From: Pleodorina starrii
Taxonomy: Eukaryota; Chlorophyta; Chlorophyceae; Chlamydomonadales; Volvocaceae
Direction of reading: 5' to 3'
NCBI GenBank assembly: GCA_030267565.1
Contig: BRXU01000005.1
Span: 281,001 to 345,000 of the forward strand
Length of the DNA: 64,000 nucleotides
The notes beneath the pieces were generated by a model. It searched no databases. It saw only the letters and a list, made by a program, of their open reading frames with translations, and had not been told where the DNA came from. Shown one piece after another: positions 60,153 through 64,000 of the stretch (position 1 is its first letter; each line of letters opens with the position of its first letter). The position numbers and the translations under genes are program-made.

Positions 60153-63100
60153 ATGGAACTGCCGGGCGGAGGCTTCCTGCGGCCGGGAAGCCAAGCCAGG
60201 TCCGCTTTCGGTCTTAGTTTTGACAGGGTGCCCCAGCGTGGCGGCCAGCGGCGCAGCGGTGACCGGCCCGCATCTGCAGCCCATGGCGGAAAGCGTAAGC
60301 ATCCTGCTGTTGCCGTGGACCAGCGCTCCAGCTCCAGCAGCGACGACGACGACGGTGTAAGCTTCGAGCCGGGGCCGCCGGGACAGCTGCCTGACGGTGC
60401 GCGCGGGCCGGACCTCCCGCCGATGAACCCCAGTTACCGCTACGGGGATCCCTCGCTTCCCGTGTCACGCTACCGTCGCCAAATCCTTTATCTTGTCGAA
60501 AATCACGCCACCACTATTATTGTCGGTGAGACCGGAAGCGGCAAGACGACCCAGGTTCCGCAATTTCTATTGGAGGCGGGCTGGGCGGAGAGCGGCTTTT
60601 GCATCGCGGTCACGCAGCCGCGCCGAGTCGCTGCCACCAGTGTCGCGGCGCGCGTGGCGGAGGAGATGGGCTGCGACCTGGGTACGACAGTGGGGTATGC
60701 CGTACGCTTCGACAACGCGCTGAGCGCGGTGAGCCGCACATCACGGGGCCTTTGGCGCGGAGAGGGCCGCTGGGGGGGAGGGGAGGGGCTGTCTGCGGAC
60801 GTTGGGGACTTGATGTACCTTGGCTTAAGGGTCATTCATGAAAGATGCGGAGCCGGACACGTGCCTTACAGAGGCGGCGGCGGCGGTGATGGTTTCCTCT
60901 TTGCGCCTCTTTTGGACCCACCTGCCTGGGTGGGTGGGTGGGTGGTGGATGGTAGGTGGTGGGCGGCATCTCTCACCCACCTAAAGTGAAACTGCGGTAT
61001 CTCACTCCCGCACCTGCCGCGTGTCTGCGCCGCGTGTCTGTGCCGCGTGTGTGTCTTGCGCGCGCAGGGCCGCACCCGCATCAAGTACCTGACTGACGGC
61101 GTGCTGCTGCGGGAGATGCTGGACGACCCGCTGCTTACGTCGTACAGGTACGACACGAATACGGCAGGTGTTGTCGTACCCAGATCATCAGCACAGTCCG
61201 CGTGCTGTGATATTTAAAAGCACCGCCGCTCGCCTCTGCATCATGACCGCCACTGCTGCCGCTGTCTGTCTGTCTGTCGGCCGCGTGGGGTTCAAAAAGC
61301 CGGTGGGCCACACGTCCACACCCCGAACCACCACCCCACCTCAGCCCCCATCCAGCCCAAGTACCCAACCCAACCCGCCCTTCTTGGTACAACGCCAACC
61401 CAACCCACCCTCGGTTGTGACCAACTTGGCAACCGGTGTCAACTACGCACTCCGCACTGCACGTCCACGTCCACACCCCTCCCTCCCCTCCCCCGGTGCC
61501 TCTCCCTCTCAGTGTCATCATCGTGGATGAGGCCCACGAGCGCAGTCTGGCTACCGACATGCTGCTGGGGCTGATGAAGAAGGTGGGCAGGGGAGGACTG
61601 GGGGGAGGGGGACTACAGGGGGACTCAGCCTCTCTCCATCGGCCGCTTATGGTTCTCTCAACGGCCCTCGGCCCCTCTTCTGCCTCCCTCCGTGCGTCCG
61701 TGTCACCCCCTGCTTACATGTCTGCGTTTCTTCTTCTTCTCCTCCTCCTCTTCCTGCTCTTCCTCCCCCTGTGCAGATCCAGCGCCGACGCCCCGACCTG
61801 CGTCTGGTGATATCCTCGGCCACCCTGGAGGCGGCAAAGCTAAGGGACTTTTTCGACACCGCCGGAACCACCCCAGCAGCCACCAGCAAGTCGGCGGCGC
61901 AGCGGCGGGCGGGTGCTGCCGGGGAGCCCCCCAGTCCCAGTCGCAGTCCGGCGGTCATAACGGTGGAGGGGCGCACACACCCGGTGCAGGTGCGAGGGGG
62001 GCATCAGGGGAGGCATAGGGGGGCATAGGGGGGCATAAGGGGGGGATGTTGCTAAGAGAGCAGGCAAGGCGAGGCGGGGCTGGGCTGGCTTGGGGCAGCA
62101 CCGGGCGCTGGGCGGTGCGGCAGCCCCGGGACCGCCTGCTTGGACCGTTTCTTCCGCCTTCTCCCCGCCAGCGTCCGCTTCCGTCCAACCGCTGCGGTCT
62201 CGTCGGTACTATCCCCCCCTCGCCCCCCCCCCGCCCCTCCGGTATCATTTTTGCAATGCACTTCCACCCCTCCCCTCCCCTCCCCGCCCCTCCCCTCCCC
62301 GGCCCGCCCCTCTGCTGCAGATCCACTACCTGCAGTCTCCCGCCCCCGACTACGTGCGTGCGGCGGTGGAGGCGGCGGTGGCCATCCACTGCGAGGACCT
62401 GCCCGGGGATGTGCTCATATTCCTGACGGGGCAGGTGCGGGCAGGGGCGTGTGGGCGTGGGGGCGTGTGCGTGCGGGGGGGGGCATCCGGCCCATGGTTC
62501 CGTGTGGTTGAGGGAGGGAGAGGGGAGGGGGAGGGAGGGACAGAGAGTGGGGGGCCCAAGGCGGGAAGGCAGGCAGGCAGGCAGACAGGCAGGCACGGCG
62601 CCCGGTCCCGTGCCTACCTACCTGCCAGCCTCAACCTCAAAACAAGAAGAGGGAGGTGGGGCTACCGCTCAAGTTGCCTGTTCGGATCGGTTTCCTTCAT
62701 CTCCCGCTCCCGCTCCCGATGTCGCTGTCGCATTCGCTGTGGCCCACCCCAACCCCAACCCCAACCCCAACCCCAACCCCAACCCCAACCCCAACCCCAA
62801 CCCCAACCCCAACCCCAACCCCAACCCCAACCCCAACCCCAACCCCAACCCCTCACGCAGGACGAGATCCAGACGGCGGTTGGGTTGTTGGAGGAACACG
62901 CCCGGCGGCTGGCGGGGAGCAGGGGGTACAGCACCAAAATGATGCCGCTGCCGCTGTACGCGGGTGGGTGGCTGACTGGCTGGGTTGCTGGCTGGGTCGC
63001 TGGCTGGGTGGGCGGGTAGTAACCGCGTACCCACCACAGGTAACACCTAAAATGCCCCCACCACACAGCCCAGCCGCGTTCCGCCTTCCCGCCCTCCGTC

Positions 63101-63918
63101 CCTCGCCTCATCGGTTTTTCGCATTCACGCAATTCATCCTCAACCCATCCGCAATCCCGGCCCCCCCACCCTCTCTTCAAACCCCCCACCACCCCCACCA
63201 CCTGGGTTGCCTGATTAGGCCTGCCGGGTGCGCAGCAGCAGGTCGTGTTCCGACCCGCCCCCCGAGGCTACCGGAAGGTGGTCGCCGCCACCAACATAGC
63301 CGAGACGTCGCTGACGCTGGAAGGTAGGTACGGCAGGGCGTACGGCAAGACGTTGCAGGGCACTGTGTGTGTGTGTGTGGTGGGGGTTAAAAGGGGTTAC
63401 GGCCCTGCCGATGGTGGCCGGGATGGGGTTGAACCCGTGTTGTCGTCCGGATCGGTGCCGCGGCGCGTCCTTGCGTGTGGGCCAGGCCAGGCGAGGCGAG
63501 GCGAGGGGCTGCACATGGATGCCCTCGAGCGCAGGGCCTCTACTCCCTTGACTCCATCTCCATGCCCATAAACACACACCCACACCCACACCCACGCGCA
63601 CCGCGGCACCTGTATGTGCTCTTGCCTAATCGTGCCCACCCCCCATTTATTGTTGCAAATTCACTCTTCAAACCCACCCACCCACCCGCCCCCCCACCCG
63701 CCCCCCCACTCTCCCCTCCACCTTCAGGTGTGGTGTACGTGGTGGATTGCTGCTTCGTGAAGCAACGCTGCTACAACCCTCTGAGCGGTCTGGAGGGGCT
63801 GCTGGTGGCGCCGCTGAGTCGGGCCTCGGCGGCGCAGCGGGCGGGCAGGGCGGGCAGGGTGCGGGCGGGGCACTGCTTCAGGATGTGCACGGAGCAGGAC
63901 TTTGAGGCACTGCCCAAC
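60153..63918 (+). CDS. DHX35: DEAH-box RNA helicase, DHX35-like (5' part; continues past the window)
   Basis: Eight exons with continuous phase: 60153-60728, 61068-61147, 61513-61582, 61777-61989, 62321-62434, 62861-62963, 63219-63323, 63728-63918; an intron opens at 63919. ATG 60153 sits in ACCATGG. All helicase motifs are present in order: I GETGSGKT, Ia [74 protein letters not shown]. The order and wording ([55 protein letters not shown]) match DHX35, a DEAH helicase associated with late spliceosomes. The N terminus is short and disordered with a Ser/Asp run. The exon at 61777-61989 carries a ~20-residue Ala/Ser/Pro-rich insertion before the conserved V-E-G-R-T. The helicase-associated C-terminal domains lie outside the window. 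Confidence 0.93.
62747..62852. repeat. (CCCCAA)n hexanucleotide array, ~17 units
   Basis: About 106 bases of uninterrupted CCCCAA (GGGGTT on the minus strand), ending eight bases before DHX35 exon 6 (62861). It takes the place of the polypyrimidine tract of that intron. Confidence 0.95.
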
Positions 63919-64000
63919 GTGAGTGGGTGGGTGGGGGGGTGGGGTGGGGGGCCGGAGGTGGAGGTGGGGAGTGGGGGTTGGAGGGAAAATGCGGTTGATG

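Noticed and set aside
62747..62852. True telomere or chromosome end
   Set aside because: The alga's telomere type is TTTTAGGG. This CCCCAA array sits inside an intron with the gene continuing on both sides.

Overview
The window is nuclear DNA of a volvocalean (Chlamydomonas/Volvox-type) green alga. It is very GC-rich. Genes are split into many short exons by small GT-AG introns, TGTAA polyadenylation words follow several genes, and Chlamydomonas-type TTTTAGGG telomere words lie in introns. Products are plant-like organellar proteins. Nothing prokaryotic (operons, ribosome binding sites, CRISPR) is present. I rebuilt exons by hand from splice sites, and reading phase is continuous through every gene listed.

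Layout. 293-3509 (+): 3' part of a GT47/exostosin-like glycosyltransferase. 4575-5550: 12-bp minisatellite. 7341-20797 (-): 29-exon gene for a ~1,557-residue plastid-type protein with an N-terminal CBM20 starch-binding domain, a ~1,000-residue coiled coil and a C-terminal tail carrying a Rubisco-binding motif. This is a SAGA1/SAGA2-type pyrenoid organiser. 22588-38654 (+): 29-exon SecA-type ATPase, best matched to plastid SECA2, divergent from the SAGA gene. 40822-45216 (-) and 52061-56574 (-): two expansin-like genes with the same 13-exon structure. Between them lies an orphan third copy of exon 1 plus promoter (49089-49336), a giant palindrome (48273-48950), a Pol III-type element and a 63-bp tandem repeat. 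57613-59687 (+): complete mitochondrial inner membrane protease subunit (IMP1-like). 60153 to the window end (+): 5' part of a DEAH-box helicase of the DHX35 type.

How the parts relate. The SAGA protein (starch sheath to Rubisco matrix) and SECA2 (plastid membrane protein targeting) are both plastid proteins that share a 1.8-kb divergent intergenic region. The exostosin and the expansin-like proteins are secretory or extracellular-matrix functions. The expansin cluster is the most rearranged part and holds most of the unexplained structure.

Most notable: the SAGA-type gene with a DWRQRL motif and a terminal DWRSS, built from duplicated coiled-coil exons; two long fold-back hairpins (one intergenic, ~680 bp; one inside a SECA2 intron, ~290 bp) that could be small-RNA precursors; and ten copies of the 12-bp palindrome GACCCAYGGGTC.
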